A stretch of 64,000 nucleotides of DNA from Knoellia sp031844405 (GCA_031844405.1 JAUZVC010000001.1:1488001-1552000), one strand, 5' to 3'. Positions 10,457-19,034 are shown, counted from the first letter of the stretch. Made by a program: numbers and translations. The notes: generated by a model not told the origin, from the letters alone.

Positions 10457-10999
10457 ATGCGGTGGGACCGGCTCTTCGACGACCTCGAGGCACAGCTCGG
10501 TGCCGAGGAGCGTCGCGAAAGGGACTCCGAGGTCGCTGACCGCACCCGTCGCGAGCGGGCCACGGTGGAGCTGGGCGCCCGGTTCGCCGCCGCGGTCGGT
10601 CGGGCGGTCCGGCTACGGCTCGTCACCGGCGCCCAGGTCGAGGGCGAGCTGCTCGACCTCGGTGAGGACTGGCTCCTGCTCCGACCCGGGACCGGTCGAG
10701 AGGCCGTGGTTCCCCTGGCTGCCGTCGTCGGGGCACTCGGCCTCGCACCGCGGGCCGCGGAGGCGAGGACGGCCCGCCGGTTCGGGTTGGGCTACGCCCT
10801 CCGTGGACTGTCCCGCGACCGGGCCCACGTCGCGCTCACCGACACGAGCGGTCAGGTCGTGACCGGCACGATCGACGCCGTCGGTGCGGACTTCCTCGAC
10901 CTCGCCGAGCACGCGCTGGGGGAGGACCGGCGGGCCGAGAACGTGCGCGGACGGCATACGGTGCCGTTCCGGGCCGTCGTGCTGGTCGAGGCGCGCTGA
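10457..10999 (+). CDS. Unknown protein with two Sm-like small-barrel repeats
   Basis: 180 residues, not recognised by name. After a charged N-terminal helix (about 1-35) two similar stretches follow. VRLRLVTGAQVEGELLDLG...VPLAAVV is at about 50-95, and VALTDTSGQVVTGTIDAVG...VPFRAVVLVE is at about 120-178. Both have the strand pattern of small Sm/SH3-like barrels, in which a strongly bent sheet holds a x-G-x-hydrophobic-x-D turn. Such proteins may bind RNA or DNA; no function is claimed. ATG 10457 lies six bases after TAGGCT (10445-10450), a leaderless arrangement. It is divergent from the LysM gene with only about 70 bases between the starts, so control may be shared. Confidence 0.75.
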   Translation: MRWDRLFDDLEAQLGAEERRERDSEVADRTRRERATVELGARFAAAVGRAVRLRLVTGAQVEGELLDLGEDWLLLRPGTGREAVVPLAAVVGALGLAPRAAEARTARRFGLGYALRGLSRDRAHVALTDTSGQVVTGTIDAVGADFLDLAEHALGEDRRAENVRGRHTVPFRAVVLVEAR

Positions 11000-11036
11000 C
11001 CCGCGAGGGCGGTCGGGGCCGAGGCGGCCGGAAGGG

Positions 11037-11249
11037 TCAGTCGTCGCCCTGCGAGCGCACGAAGTCGCGGGTCCGGGAGTACATCCGCTGGATGTAGTCC
11101 TCGAGCTCTGAGGTCTCGACGCGCCACTGGCCGCGGCCGCCGACCTTGATGGCCGGGAGCTCGCCGGAGCGCACGAGCGCGTAGGCCTGCGCCGAGGAGA
11201 TGTCGAGGATCTCGGACACCTCGGTGAGCGGGATGAACCGCTTGGCCAC
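11037..11249 (-). CDS. Small helix-turn-helix DNA-binding protein (BldC/excisionase-like)
   Basis: 70 residues from GTG, with GAGGAG upstream. The sequence FIPLTEVSEILDISSAQAYALVRSGELPAIKVGGRGQWR is abbreviated here to its signature: LTEVSEIL, then QAYALVRSGELPAIK, then WRVE. This is the winged-helix of MerR/BldC and excisionase-type proteins. In actinobacteria a gene of this type commonly lies divergent from a SAF-domain gene, as here, and probably regulates it or a developmental or surface process. The intergenic stretch to the SAF gene (255 bases) has two TCCACA sites resembling DnaA boxes (11332-11340 and 11382-11390). Confidence 0.85.
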   Translation of the reverse strand: MAKRFIPLTEVSEILDISSAQAYALVRSGELPAIKVGGRGQWRVETSELEDYIQRMYSRTRDFVRSQGDD

Positions 11250-11503
11250 GGGCGTGCTCCTCGGGGGGTGGTCGGACTCGGACGAGATCGCCGCTCCAGT
11301 CTGCCACGCAGGACCACGGCCACCGCGGCGCTCGTCCACACGACACGACCGTCGTCGGCGAGGCCGCCGGTGGGGCGGCGGTTGTCCACAGGCCGGAGGT
11401 CTCGTCGCGCGTCCGGGCGCTGCGTGGGCCACAATCGGCTGCGGGGGAAGGCACGGCGATCCCTCATCCCTGCCCGACCGCCGAGTTCCGACCGGAGTCC
11501 TTG

Positions 11504-12181
11504 ATGAGCGAGACCTCCACGCCCACCGCCCAGCGCCTTCGACGGCCCTCGTGGCGCGACAGCCGGCTGGTCGTCGGCGTCCTCCTCGTGCTCGCCTCCA
11601 CCGCGATCGGTGCCTACGTCATGAGCCGGGCGGACGACCGCGTCCCCATGTATGCCGCGAAGTCCGGTCTCATGGCCGGCCAGCCGCTCACGGCGGACGA
11701 CGTCGTCCGCGTCGACGTGCAGCTGGGGGACGCCGGAAGGGACTACGTCAGCGCCGCCGGCGGGCTGCCGGCCGACCAGGTGGCGCTGCGCGAGGTCCGT
11801 GCCGGCGAGCTCATCCCCACCTCGGCCGTGGGCCCGCGGGCCCGGGCGACGAGCCAGCCGCTGGCGCTCCGGGTCGACGCCACCTCGGCCTCGACGCTCC
11901 AGCCGGGCTCGGTCGTCGACGTCTACGTCAACCGCCCCGTCGCCGCGGCGAAGGGCAGCGTCGGGACGGAGACGTTCGAAGGACCCGAGCTCACCCTCGA
12001 GGGCGTGACCGTCGTCGCGCTGTCGAAGGACGACGGGATGATGGGCTCCTCCGGGGACACGAGGCCCGTGCAGGTCATGGTCCCCAAGGAGACGGTCCAG
12101 TCGCTCGTCGGCGACGTCGACCTCGGCGCGAAGATCACCCTCGTCGCGGTTCCGGGCGCGATCGCGGCGCCGACGTCATGA
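11504..12181 (+). CDS. SAF-domain protein (CpaB/RcpC-like)
   Basis: 225 residues. One transmembrane segment (about 22-42, LVVGVLLVLASTAIGAYVM) is followed by a SAF domain (about 48-115, YAAKSGLMAGQPLTADDVV) and a C-terminal RcpC-like region. CpaB/RcpC proteins help build the outer part of Flp/Tad pili or related surface complexes. Here it overlaps the next gene by ATGA (12178-12181), so it is coupled to the CpaE-like ATPase. The usual Tad partners (CpaF, TadB, TadC, Flp) are not in the window. The start codon could be TTG at 11501, one codon earlier; ATG is preferred. Confidence 0.8.
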   Translation: MSETSTPTAQRLRRPSWRDSRLVVGVLLVLASTAIGAYVMSRADDRVPMYAAKSGLMAGQPLTADDVVRVDVQLGDAGRDYVSAAGGLPADQVALREVRAGELIPTSAVGPRARATSQPLALRVDATSASTLQPGSVVDVYVNRPVAAAKGSVGTETFEGPELTLEGVTVVALSKDDGMMGSSGDTRPVQVMVPKETVQSLVGDVDLGAKITLVAVPGAIAAPTS

Positions 12182-13695
12182 CGGTCGGCGTCGTCACGGG
12201 GGTCTCGCACCACCACGAGCAGGAGCTCGTCTCCGCGCTCGAGAGCGCGTCCGGGGTGAGCGTCGTGCGTCGCTGCGCCGACGTCGCCGAGCTCCTGTCC
12301 ACCGGCGCGTCCGGCGTCGCCGACCTCGCCGTGGTCTCGCCGGACTTCCGCGGCCTCGACCGCGACGCCCTGCGGCACCTCGCGGGCCACGGCGTGCGCG
12401 TGGCAGGGCTCGTCGTGAACGGTGACGACGCGGGCGAGGCGCGGCTGCGCCAGCTCGGGGTGCGGGTCCTGCTTCGCCCGGGGGCCGAGCCCGACGAGGT
12501 GGCCCGGACCCTCGTCGACCTCGCCGAGGGTGGCTCCGTACCCGGTGCCGCTGCGGGCATGGACGCGGGTGTCGGTGTCGGCTCGGGTGCCGGCTCGGGT
12601 GCCGGCTCGGGTGCCGGTGGTGGCTCGGCCGCCGGCGGGGCGACCGCGAGCGACGACGAGCTCGCCATGTGGCTCGACGGCACGGGCGGTGGGGGCGGGC
12701 CGCTCCCCTCCGGCGACGCCCCGGCAGCCCGCGGCAGCAGCGGGGCTCTCACGAACCCCCACCGGGCCCATGGGACGGGAGGGTCCGCCCAACCCGGCGG
12801 GGTCGGTGACGACGCCGACAGCGCCCAGCGACGCACCCGCATCACTGCCGTCTGGGGCCCGACCGGGGCCCCCGGCCGCACCACCCTCGCGGTGACGATG
12901 GCCGCGACGCTCGCCGCGCGGGGTGTCAGCACCCTGCTCGTCGACCTCGACACGTGGGGGGCGAGCGTCGCCCAGGCGCTGGCCCTCATCGACGAGGCGC
13001 CCGGTGTCGCCGCAGCCGCTCGCGCCTCCGAGCAGGGCGCCCTCGACCGGGCGTCGCTGTCGCGCGTCGCGCCCGAGGTGACGACGGGACTGCGGGTGCT
13101 CACCGGCATACCCAAGCCGGAACGGTGGCCCGAGCTGCGAGCCGCGGCTGTCGAGGACGTCCTCGAGAAGTCGCGCACGCTCGTCGACCACGTCGTCCTC
13201 GACTGCGGGTTCGCCATCGAGGACGACGAGGAGCTGAGCTACGACACCGCCGCGCCGAGGCGCAACGCGACGACCCTCACCGCGCTCGAGTGCGCCGACG
13301 ACCTCGTCGTCGTGGGGTCGGCCGACCCGGTCGGGCTCCAGCGCCTCGTGCGTGCCGTGCAGGACGTCGGCGTCGTGCCGTCGCCGGAGCCGGTCGTCGT
13401 CGTCAACAAGGTGCGTGCGTCGGCCACCGGCTCCGCGCCGGAGAGGGCGATCACCGAGGTGCTCGGCCGGTTCGCCGGGCTCGAGGACCCGCACTTCGTG
13501 CCGTGGGCGCCGGACGAGTGTGACGCCGCGCTGCTCGCCGGCCGCAGCCTCGTCGAGCAGGCCGCTGGTGGGCGCGTCGCCGCTGCGGTCGCCAAGGTCG
13601 TCGACGCGGTGTGCCCAGAGCACGCAGCACCCGACACCCGCGCCGGCCGCCGGAGCCGCGTGCGCCTCGGGAGACGAACCCGCAGCTCCGCCTGA
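12178..13695 (+). CDS. CpaE/TadZ-like MinD-family ATPase
   Basis: 505 residues. The N-terminus (about 1-125) looks like a degenerate receiver domain. A low-complexity Gly/Ala/Ser linker (about 128-220, built on repeats of GSGAGSGAG) leads to a MinD/ParA-like ATPase (about 222-480). Its P-loop reads GPTGAPGRTT: compared with the deviant Walker A KGGxGKT/S, both lysines are replaced, the second by Arg. VVLDCGF is the Walker B region. CpaE/TadZ proteins place Tad pilus machinery at the cell pole. Whether this version hydrolyses ATP is doubtful. Translation is coupled to the SAF gene. Confidence 0.8.
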   Translation: MTVGVVTGVSHHHEQELVSALESASGVSVVRRCADVAELLSTGASGVADLAVVSPDFRGLDRDALRHLAGHGVRVAGLVVNGDDAGEARLRQLGVRVLLRPGAEPDEVARTLVDLAEGGSVPGAAAGMDAGVGVGSGAGSGAGSGAGGGSAAGGATASDDELAMWLDGTGGGGGPLPSGDAPAARGSSGALTNPHRAHGTGGSAQPGGVGDDADSAQRRTRITAVWGPTGAPGRTTLAVTMAATLAARGVSTLLVDLDTWGASVAQALALIDEAPGVAAAARASEQGALDRASLSRVAPEVTTGLRVLTGIPKPERWPELRAAAVEDVLEKSRTLVDHVVLDCGFAIEDDEELSYDTAAPRRNATTLTALECADDLVVVGSADPVGLQRLVRAVQDVGVVPSPEPVVVVNKVRASATGSAPERAITEVLGRFAGLEDPHFVPWAPDECDAALLAGRSLVEQAAGGRVAAAVAKVVDAVCPEHAAPDTRAGRRSRVRLGRRTRSSA

Positions 13696-13713
13696 CGCGC
13701 GTCCCGCGGACGG

Positions 13714-13775
13714 CCCGACGTTCGCCCCGACGTTCGCCCCGTGCTCGGCCCGACGTTCGCCCCGCGCTCGGCCTG
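13714..13775. repeat. Direct repeats of CCCGACGTTCGCC in intergenic DNA
   Basis: CCCGACGTTCGCC occurs at 13714-13726, 13727-13739 and 13749-13761, interleaved with GCTCGGCC blocks. The stretch is intergenic (13696-13879) between the CpaE-like and WS/DGAT genes. It is probably slippage-generated; no function is evident. A GGATCCACA site follows at 13787-13795. Confidence 0.65.
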
Positions 13776-13879
13776 CCGGGCCCCCCGGATCCACAGGCCG
13801 GGGTGCCGTGCCTCATGACGGTCCCCACACCGCTCGCGGGCCGCACGACCGGACCCGCCGCATCTGACACGATGGGCTC

Positions 13880-15310
13880 GTGGCCGACCGGATGAGCACC
13901 CTCGACAGCAGCTTCCTCACGCTCGAGAACTCGTCGACGCCGATGCACGTGGGGTCGGTCATGGTCTTCGACGCCCCCGACGAGGGGTTCGACTACGACC
14001 GCCTCGTCGGCATCATCTCCCGCCGGATCGCCTACGTGCCGCGCTACCGCCAGCGCGTCCGCTTCGTCCCGGGCCGCCTCGCCAACCCCGTGTGGATCGA
14101 CGACGAGCGGTTCGACGTCACCTACCACGTGCGGCGCTCGGCCCTTCCCCGCCCGGGCGGCGACGAGCAGCTCGAGGAGCTCATCGCGCGGATCCAGCCG
14201 CGCCAGCTCGACCGGAGCCGCCCGCTGTGGGAGGTCTACCTCGTCGAGGGACTCGCCGACGACCGGTTCGCGATCATCACCAAGACCCACCAGGCGCTCG
14301 TCGACGGCGTCCATGCCGTCGACATCGCCCACCTCATCCTCGAGGACTCCGAGACTCCGAGCACCGAGAGCGTCGACGACACGTGGCGCCCGAGCCGCGA
14401 GCCGTCGCACACCGAGCTGATCGTCAGCGCCCTCGCTGACACGGTGCGCGCCCCCAGCCAGCTCGTCGAGACGGTCCAGTCCGGCATCACCGACGTCAGG
14501 GAGACCGCGAGCCGCGTCCTCGGCGCAGCGGGGGAGGTGGTCTCGGCCGTCGCCCGTGCCTCGACCAGCCCGGCCCCCGAGTCCCCGCTCAACGCCCGCG
14601 TCGGGCGCGCCCGCCGGTTCGTCATGGTCGGCACCGACCTCGACGACTACAGGAAGGTCCGGTCCCGTCTCACCAAGGGCGCCTTCGCCGACGACGTCTC
14701 GATCAACGACGTCATCCTCGCGACCGTGACCGGCGCCTTCCGCACCTGGCTCATGACCCGGGGCGAGAGCGTGCACGGCGCGACGACGATCCGGGCGATG
14801 GTGCCGGTGAGCACGCACGACGCCGAGAGCGAGATGGCTCCCGGCCGCCACCTCACCGCGTGCTTCGTCGACCTGCCCGTCGGCGAGCCCGGGGCGTCGA
14901 TGCGCCTGCACCAGATCGCCTTCGCCATGCGCCAGCAGATGGAGGCCGGCCGGGCCGTCGACGCCGACACCCTCTCGGGGCTGGGCGGGTTCGCCCCGCC
15001 GACGATGCACACCCTCGCCGCGCGCCTGGGTGGGGCCGTCTCGCGTCGGCTCTTCAACGTCGCCATCACCAACGTCCCCGGCCCGCAGCACCCGCTCTTC
15101 ATCGCCGGCGCCCAGATGGCCTCGACCTACCCGGTCATGCCGCTCGGTCCGTCGAAGGCGCTGTCGATCGGCCTCACGTCCTACGACGGCGGCGTCTACT
15201 ACGGCCTCTACGCCGACCGTGACGCCCTGCCCGACACCGACGTCCTCGGCCAGTCGATCGTCGACGCCCTGCAGGAGCTGCTCGAGGCTCCGCGCAGCCG
15301 AGCCCGCTGA
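13880..15310 (+). CDS. WS/DGAT-family acyltransferase (wax ester/triacylglycerol synthase)
   Basis: 476 residues, the usual length of the actinobacterial family, which esterifies acyl-CoA to diacylglycerol or fatty alcohol for storage lipid. The N-terminal LDSSFLTLENSSTPMHVGS and C-terminal NVAITNVPGPQHPLFIAGA blocks are characteristic. The active-site motif HHxxxDG reads HQALVDG (about residue 137), with Gln at the second, catalytic His. Paralogues with such changes exist, so activity or substrate may differ. GTG 13880 follows CACGAT by six bases, the leaderless pattern; ATG 13892 is an alternative. The next gene follows after 11 bases with its own AAAGGA site. Confidence 0.9.
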   Translation: MADRMSTLDSSFLTLENSSTPMHVGSVMVFDAPDEGFDYDRLVGIISRRIAYVPRYRQRVRFVPGRLANPVWIDDERFDVTYHVRRSALPRPGGDEQLEELIARIQPRQLDRSRPLWEVYLVEGLADDRFAIITKTHQALVDGVHAVDIAHLILEDSETPSTESVDDTWRPSREPSHTELIVSALADTVRAPSQLVETVQSGITDVRETASRVLGAAGEVVSAVARASTSPAPESPLNARVGRARRFVMVGTDLDDYRKVRSRLTKGAFADDVSINDVILATVTGAFRTWLMTRGESVHGATTIRAMVPVSTHDAESEMAPGRHLTACFVDLPVGEPGASMRLHQIAFAMRQQMEAGRAVDADTLSGLGGFAPPTMHTLAARLGGAVSRRLFNVAITNVPGPQHPLFIAGAQMASTYPVMPLGPSKALSIGLTSYDGGVYYGLYADRDALPDTDVLGQSIVDALQELLEAPRSRAR

Positions 15311-15321
15311 AAGGACCCGCC

Positions 15322-15741
15322 ATGCCCCTGGTTCGCGTCTACCTCCCGCTCGACGCCGGCGCGCTCGACACCCTGCGCCGCACCGGTGAGGTCGGACCGG
15401 CGCCGGTTCCCGGGCACACGGCGGTCGCACCGAGCGCGCGCCCGGGCCTCGGCAACGACGACGAGGAACGCGAGTATGCCGCGTGGTCGGCTGCCGCCAC
15501 CGACGCCGCCGCGCTCGCGCAGCGCGGGGAGCGGCGGGTCGTCGCGTCGGCGGACGTCGACGCCGCCGTCGTCAACGCGACCACCGAGGACGGCACGACC
15601 GTCGAGCTCGACAGCGTCGTCGCGCTGCCGCGCATCGCCTCCTTCCACATCGACGAGGAGCCGGGCGGCGAGGTCGCCGACCTCCTCTGGTACGACGTCA
15701 CCGAGCTCGACGACGTCATCCGCCTCGTCCGCGGCGAGTAG
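15322..15741 (+). CDS. Small actinobacterial protein, DUF6912-like
   Basis: 139 residues, with AAAGGA before the ATG. It begins VRVYLPLDAGAL and holds the segment VVASADVDAAVV, ending in a short acidic tail (TELDDVIRLVRGE). I associate it with the uncharacterised DUF6912 family from overall pattern only. It is probably cotranscribed with the acyltransferase. No catalytic motif or membrane segment is visible. Confidence 0.7.
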   Translation: MPLVRVYLPLDAGALDTLRRTGEVGPAPVPGHTAVAPSARPGLGNDDEEREYAAWSAAATDAAALAQRGERRVVASADVDAAVVNATTEDGTTVELDSVVALPRIASFHIDEEPGGEVADLLWYDVTELDDVIRLVRGE

Positions 15742-15752
15742 TCCACCACCTA

Positions 15753-15797
15753 GCGTCCGCAACTCTGGTGGCCAGAGCGTCACCCTGCCGGACGCAA
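15753..15797 (+). repeat. 45-bp extragenic element, copy 1
   Basis: The element is bounded by inverted ends GCGTCCG and CGGACGC. Its centre can fold (CTCTGG at 15763-15768 with CCAGAG at 15772-15777). A second copy, reverse-oriented, lies at 40602-40646 and matches at 38 of 45 positions by hand alignment. Both are intergenic and lie just past a gene end. This suggests a REP-like dispersed family. Confidence 0.75.
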
Positions 15798-15884
15798 GGG
15801 TGGCCCGGGGGCGGGCACGACAGGTCGCGCCACCGTGGGACGATGGGCCGACCCCCAGCACCCCACGAATCGAGGAAGACACCG

Positions 15885-17516
15885 ATGGACGCTGTGACCC
15901 ACGTCCCTGCCCCGATCAACGAGCCCGTCCGCGACTACGCGCCCGGCAGCCCCGAGCGCGCGGCCCTCGAGGTCGCGCTCGCCGAGGTCGGCAGCACGAA
16001 GTGGGACCTGCCGCACACGATCAACGGCGAGCGCGTCGAGGGACGCGGCGCGAGGATCGACGTTCGCCAGCCGCACGCGCACCGCTCGGTGCTCGGCACG
16101 ATCCGCGACGCCACGAAGGCCGACGCGCGCGCCGCCGTCGACGCCGCGAACGCCGCCGCCCCCGCGTGGCGGGACATGTCCTTCGACGACCGCGCCTCCA
16201 TCCTGCTCAAGGCCGCCGACCTCCTCGCGGGCCCATGGCGCGCCAAGGTCAACGCCGCGACGATGCTGGGACAGAGCAAGACGGCATACCAGGCCGAGAT
16301 CGACAGCGCCTGCGAGCTCATCGACTTCTGGCGCTTCAACGTCCACTTCGCCCGCCAGATCCTCGAGGAGCAGCCGCCGGCCAACGCCCCGGGCATCTGG
16401 AACCGCACCGACTACCGCTCGCTCGAGGGCTTCGTCTACGCGATCACGCCGTTCAACTTCACTGCGATCGCCGGCAACCTTCCGACGGCTCCGGCCCTCA
16501 TGGGCAACACCGTCGTGTGGAAGCCGTCGCACACCCAGCAGCTCGCCGCGCAGTTCGTCCTCGAGATCCTCGAGGAGGCCGGCATGCCGCCGGGCGTCAT
16601 CAACCTCGTGAGCGGTCACGGCACCGAGGTCTCCGACATCGTGCTCAAGCACCCGGAGTTCGCCGGGCTGCACTTCACGGGGTCGACGCGCGTCTTCCAG
16701 CACCTGTGGCAGGAGATCGGGTCCAACCTCACGACCTACCGCCACTACCCGCGCATCGTGGGCGAGACCGGTGGCAAGGACTTCATCCTCGCCCACCCGA
16801 GCGCCGACCCCGACGTCGTCCGGACCGCCATGATCCGCGGCGCGTTCGAGTACCAGGGCCAGAAGTGCTCCGCCGCGTCGCGCGCGTTCATCCCGCGCAG
16901 CGTGTGGAAGGTCATCAAGAAGGACCTCGTCGAGATCACCGAGGGCCTGACGATGGGCAACGTCACCGACCTGTCGAACTTCATGGGTGCCGTCATCGAC
17001 GACCGCGCCTTCGCCAAGCACAAGGCCGCGATCGACCGGGCCAGGGCCACCGCGGGCATCGACATCGTCGCCGGCGGCACCTACGACGACTCCGAGGGCT
17101 GGTTCGTCCGCCCGACGATCATGGTCGGCGAGGACCCGCACGACGAGATCTTCACGACCGAGTACTTCGGCCCGCTGCTCTCGGTCCACGTCTACCCCGA
17201 CCGCCAGTTCGGCAAGGTCATGGACGTCATCGACTCGGCCTCGGCCTACGCGCTCACCGGCTCGATCATCGCCCAGGACCGCACGGCCGTCGCCGAGGCG
17301 ACGCAGCGCCTGCGCTTCGCGGCGGGCAACTTCTACGTGAACGACAAGCCGACCGGTGCCGTCGTCGGGCAGCAGCCGTTCGGTGGCGGGCGCGCGTCCG
17401 GCACCAACGACAAGGCCGGCTCCGCGCAGAACCTCCTGCGCTGGACGAGCCCGCGCTCCATCAAGGAGACGTTCGTCCCGCCGAAGAACCACACCTACCC
17501 GCACATGGGCGTCTGA
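15885..17516 (+). CDS. pruA: L-glutamate gamma-semialdehyde dehydrogenase
   Basis: 543 residues from ATG, with GAGGAA upstream. It oxidises glutamate semialdehyde/P5C to glutamate with NAD+, the last step of proline and ornithine breakdown. The aldehyde dehydrogenase fold shows AITPFNFTAIAGN, the Glu in GETGGKDF, the catalytic Cys in YQGQKCSAASR, and EYFGPLLSVHVY. Length and AFEYQGQKCSAASR-type signature fit the monofunctional PruA group. No proline dehydrogenase lies next to it. NAD-glutamate dehydrogenase, which consumes the product, is encoded 1.7 kb downstream. A strong terminator follows. Confidence 0.95.
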   Translation: MDAVTHVPAPINEPVRDYAPGSPERAALEVALAEVGSTKWDLPHTINGERVEGRGARIDVRQPHAHRSVLGTIRDATKADARAAVDAANAAAPAWRDMSFDDRASILLKAADLLAGPWRAKVNAATMLGQSKTAYQAEIDSACELIDFWRFNVHFARQILEEQPPANAPGIWNRTDYRSLEGFVYAITPFNFTAIAGNLPTAPALMGNTVVWKPSHTQQLAAQFVLEILEEAGMPPGVINLVSGHGTEVSDIVLKHPEFAGLHFTGSTRVFQHLWQEIGSNLTTYRHYPRIVGETGGKDFILAHPSADPDVVRTAMIRGAFEYQGQKCSAASRAFIPRSVWKVIKKDLVEITEGLTMGNVTDLSNFMGAVIDDRAFAKHKAAIDRARATAGIDIVAGGTYDDSEGWFVRPTIMVGEDPHDEIFTTEYFGPLLSVHVYPDRQFGKVMDVIDSASAYALTGSIIAQDRTAVAEATQRLRFAAGNFYVNDKPTGAVVGQQPFGGGRASGTNDKAGSAQNLLRWTSPRSIKETFVPPKNHTYPHMGV

Positions 17517-17537
17517 CGCCCCACACACCGACTGACT

Positions 17538-17573
17538 GCCCCACGGCGAGGCCTTCGGGCCCCGCCGTGGGGC
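17538..17573. terminator. Terminator after pruA
   Basis: A 16-bp stem (17538-17553 with 17558-17573, one A:C mismatch) with a TTCG tetraloop, 22 bases after the pruA stop. It also faces the convergent DUF2505 gene and probably works both ways. Confidence 0.85.
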
Positions 17574-17617
17574 CATCGGTTGCCCGAGCGGCGCGCGAGC
17601 GGCCCGGACCTGCGTGG

Positions 17618-18106
17618 TCAGCCCACGCGGCGGCGGAGCAGGTCGGTCTCGGTCCGGGCGGCATGCAGCAGCGGGTCGGCGGCGGCCTTCTCGAGCTTGC
17701 CGCCGATGAGCGGCACGCCTGCCTTGAGCTCGCCCACGAGCTCGTGCACCGTTCCGGACCCCTTGGGGGAGAGGCGCACCGCTCCCTTGAGGGTCATCGG
17801 CGCCCCCTTGACGTGGAGGTTGAGGTCGCCGGTGCGCGACCCGTCCGCGGCGGCCGGACCCCAGGTCTGGACCTCGACCACGGTGAGCGTCTCGCCGACG
17901 AACGACCGCGCGATGTCGGGCAGCCCGTCGGTCGGCAGAACCCGCTCGGTCGAGACGACGGTGCGGTCGCCGCTCGTGGACACGTCGGCCTTCCACGTCC
18001 CGGTCGTCGTGGCGTCGCACTTGGCGTCCTGGAACTCCTGCTCGCACATCTGCGCGAAGACGACGTCGGGCGCTGCGGGGTACTCGGCGCGGTGGGTGAA
18101 CTTCAC
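17618..18106 (-). CDS. DUF2505 (SRPBCC-like) protein
   Basis: 162 residues, with AAGGAGGA before the ATG. The sequence opens MKFTHRAEYPAAPDVVFAQM and continues in the helix-grip pattern of START/SRPBCC lipid- or ligand-binding proteins, as in actinobacterial DUF2505. The C-terminal helix (GGKLEKAAADPLLHAARTE) would close the cavity. The ligand is unknown, with no signal peptide or membrane helix. It is the only gene in its transcript; the next minus-strand genes end 84 bases upstream. Confidence 0.85.
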   Translation of the reverse strand: MKFTHRAEYPAAPDVVFAQMCEQEFQDAKCDATTTGTWKADVSTSGDRTVVSTERVLPTDGLPDIARSFVGETLTVVEVQTWGPAAADGSRTGDLNLHVKGAPMTLKGAVRLSPKGSGTVHELVGELKAGVPLIGGKLEKAAADPLLHAARTETDLLRRRVG

Positions 18107-18189
18107 GTGTGCTCCTCCTTGGCGTGGTCCGGCCCGCCGATCCTCTCACCGCGGACGCGACACCGACCCGCCGCCCGGACGTCGGCGCG

Positions 18190-18714
18190 TCAGGAGAGGC
18201 GCAGGGTGCGGGCGAGGACCTCGAGCTCGGCGGTCGACGCCGCGACCTCGGCGAGGAACCGGTCGCGCCGGCGCCGGTGCTGCGCGGCCACGGCGTCGAG
18301 CTCGGCCTGCACCTTCGCGACCGCGTCGGTGCGACCGCGGGTCGTCGCGGGGTCGGCCTCCCCGGTGACGCCCCACCCCAGCCGGGCACTCCCGTCCTCG
18401 ACGACGATCCCCGCGGCCGACGACTCGTCGAGTGCTGCGCGGGCGCGCGCCTGCAGCGCGCTCAGCTCCACGGCATACGACTGGATCGCGGCACCGACCG
18501 CCTCGGCGTGACGCCCACCGACGGTGAGCGCGTCGAGGGCGCGGCGGCCCTCCTTGCGCACGCGGACAGACGTCGAGGTGCCCCACGCGTCCTTGAGCGA
18601 TGCGTATGCCGTCCCGCTCGCCTCGCAGGCGGCCGCCAGCTCGCGCGAAGCGCGCGACGCCGACGCGCCGAGGGCCGAGAGCGAGGCCGGGTCGCCCGGC
18701 ACGAGCCCCCTCAC
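18190..18714 (-). CDS. Unknown helical protein, second of a coupled pair
   Basis: 174 residues, almost entirely alpha-helical, with two long amphipathic stretches (SALGASASRASRELAAACEA; AVAKVQAELDAVAAQHRRRR). A central AWGTSTSV turn vaguely recalls WXG-type hairpins of type VII secretion. No signal peptide. The GTG start overlaps the stop of the upstream gene (18711-18714), so the two are coupled. I do not recognise the family. Confidence 0.75.
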   Translation of the reverse strand: MRGLVPGDPASLSALGASASRASRELAAACEASGTAYASLKDAWGTSTSVRVRKEGRRALDALTVGGRHAEAVGAAIQSYAVELSALQARARAALDESSAAGIVVEDGSARLGWGVTGEADPATTRGRTDAVAKVQAELDAVAAQHRRRRDRFLAEVAASTAELEVLARTLRLS

Positions 18715-19034
18715 GGTCGGTCCGGCTGGGAGGAGCCGACGGGTCCCCGGACCGCGTCGCTCGCGGCGCCGTCCGGTGCGGACACGCTGCCAGCGCCGGC
18801 GCGGGAGTGGGCCAGGGCGAGGGTCGTGCGGTGCTGCGCGGTCACCTCGTCGACGGCGCGGAGGAGGTCGACGACGTGGTCCACCCACCCGTCGACGGCC
18901 CGCTGCGGTTCGGCCTCGCCCATGACGACGAGGCTCCCCAGGAGGTCGTCCTCGACGCGCGAGATCGTGTCGGACAGAGCCTCGAGGACGGTGCTCACCC
19001 CGAGGAGCGAGGGAGGGTCCGGGGGCCTGCGCAC
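18711..19034 (-). CDS. Unknown small helical protein, first of a coupled pair
   Basis: 107 residues. A helical core (VSTVLEALSDTISRVEDDL, then AVDGWVDHVVDLLRAVDEV) ends in a disordered Ser/Pro/Asp tail. Size and helix-turn-helix layout resemble small T7SS-associated helical proteins, but the WXG is replaced by GWV. It is translationally coupled to the following gene and divergent from the glutamate dehydrogenase gene. No function is claimed. Confidence 0.7.
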   Translation of the reverse strand: MRRPPDPPSLLGVSTVLEALSDTISRVEDDLLGSLVVMGEAEPQRAVDGWVDHVVDLLRAVDEVTAQHRTTLALAHSRAGAGSVSAPDGAASDAVRGPVGSSQPDRP

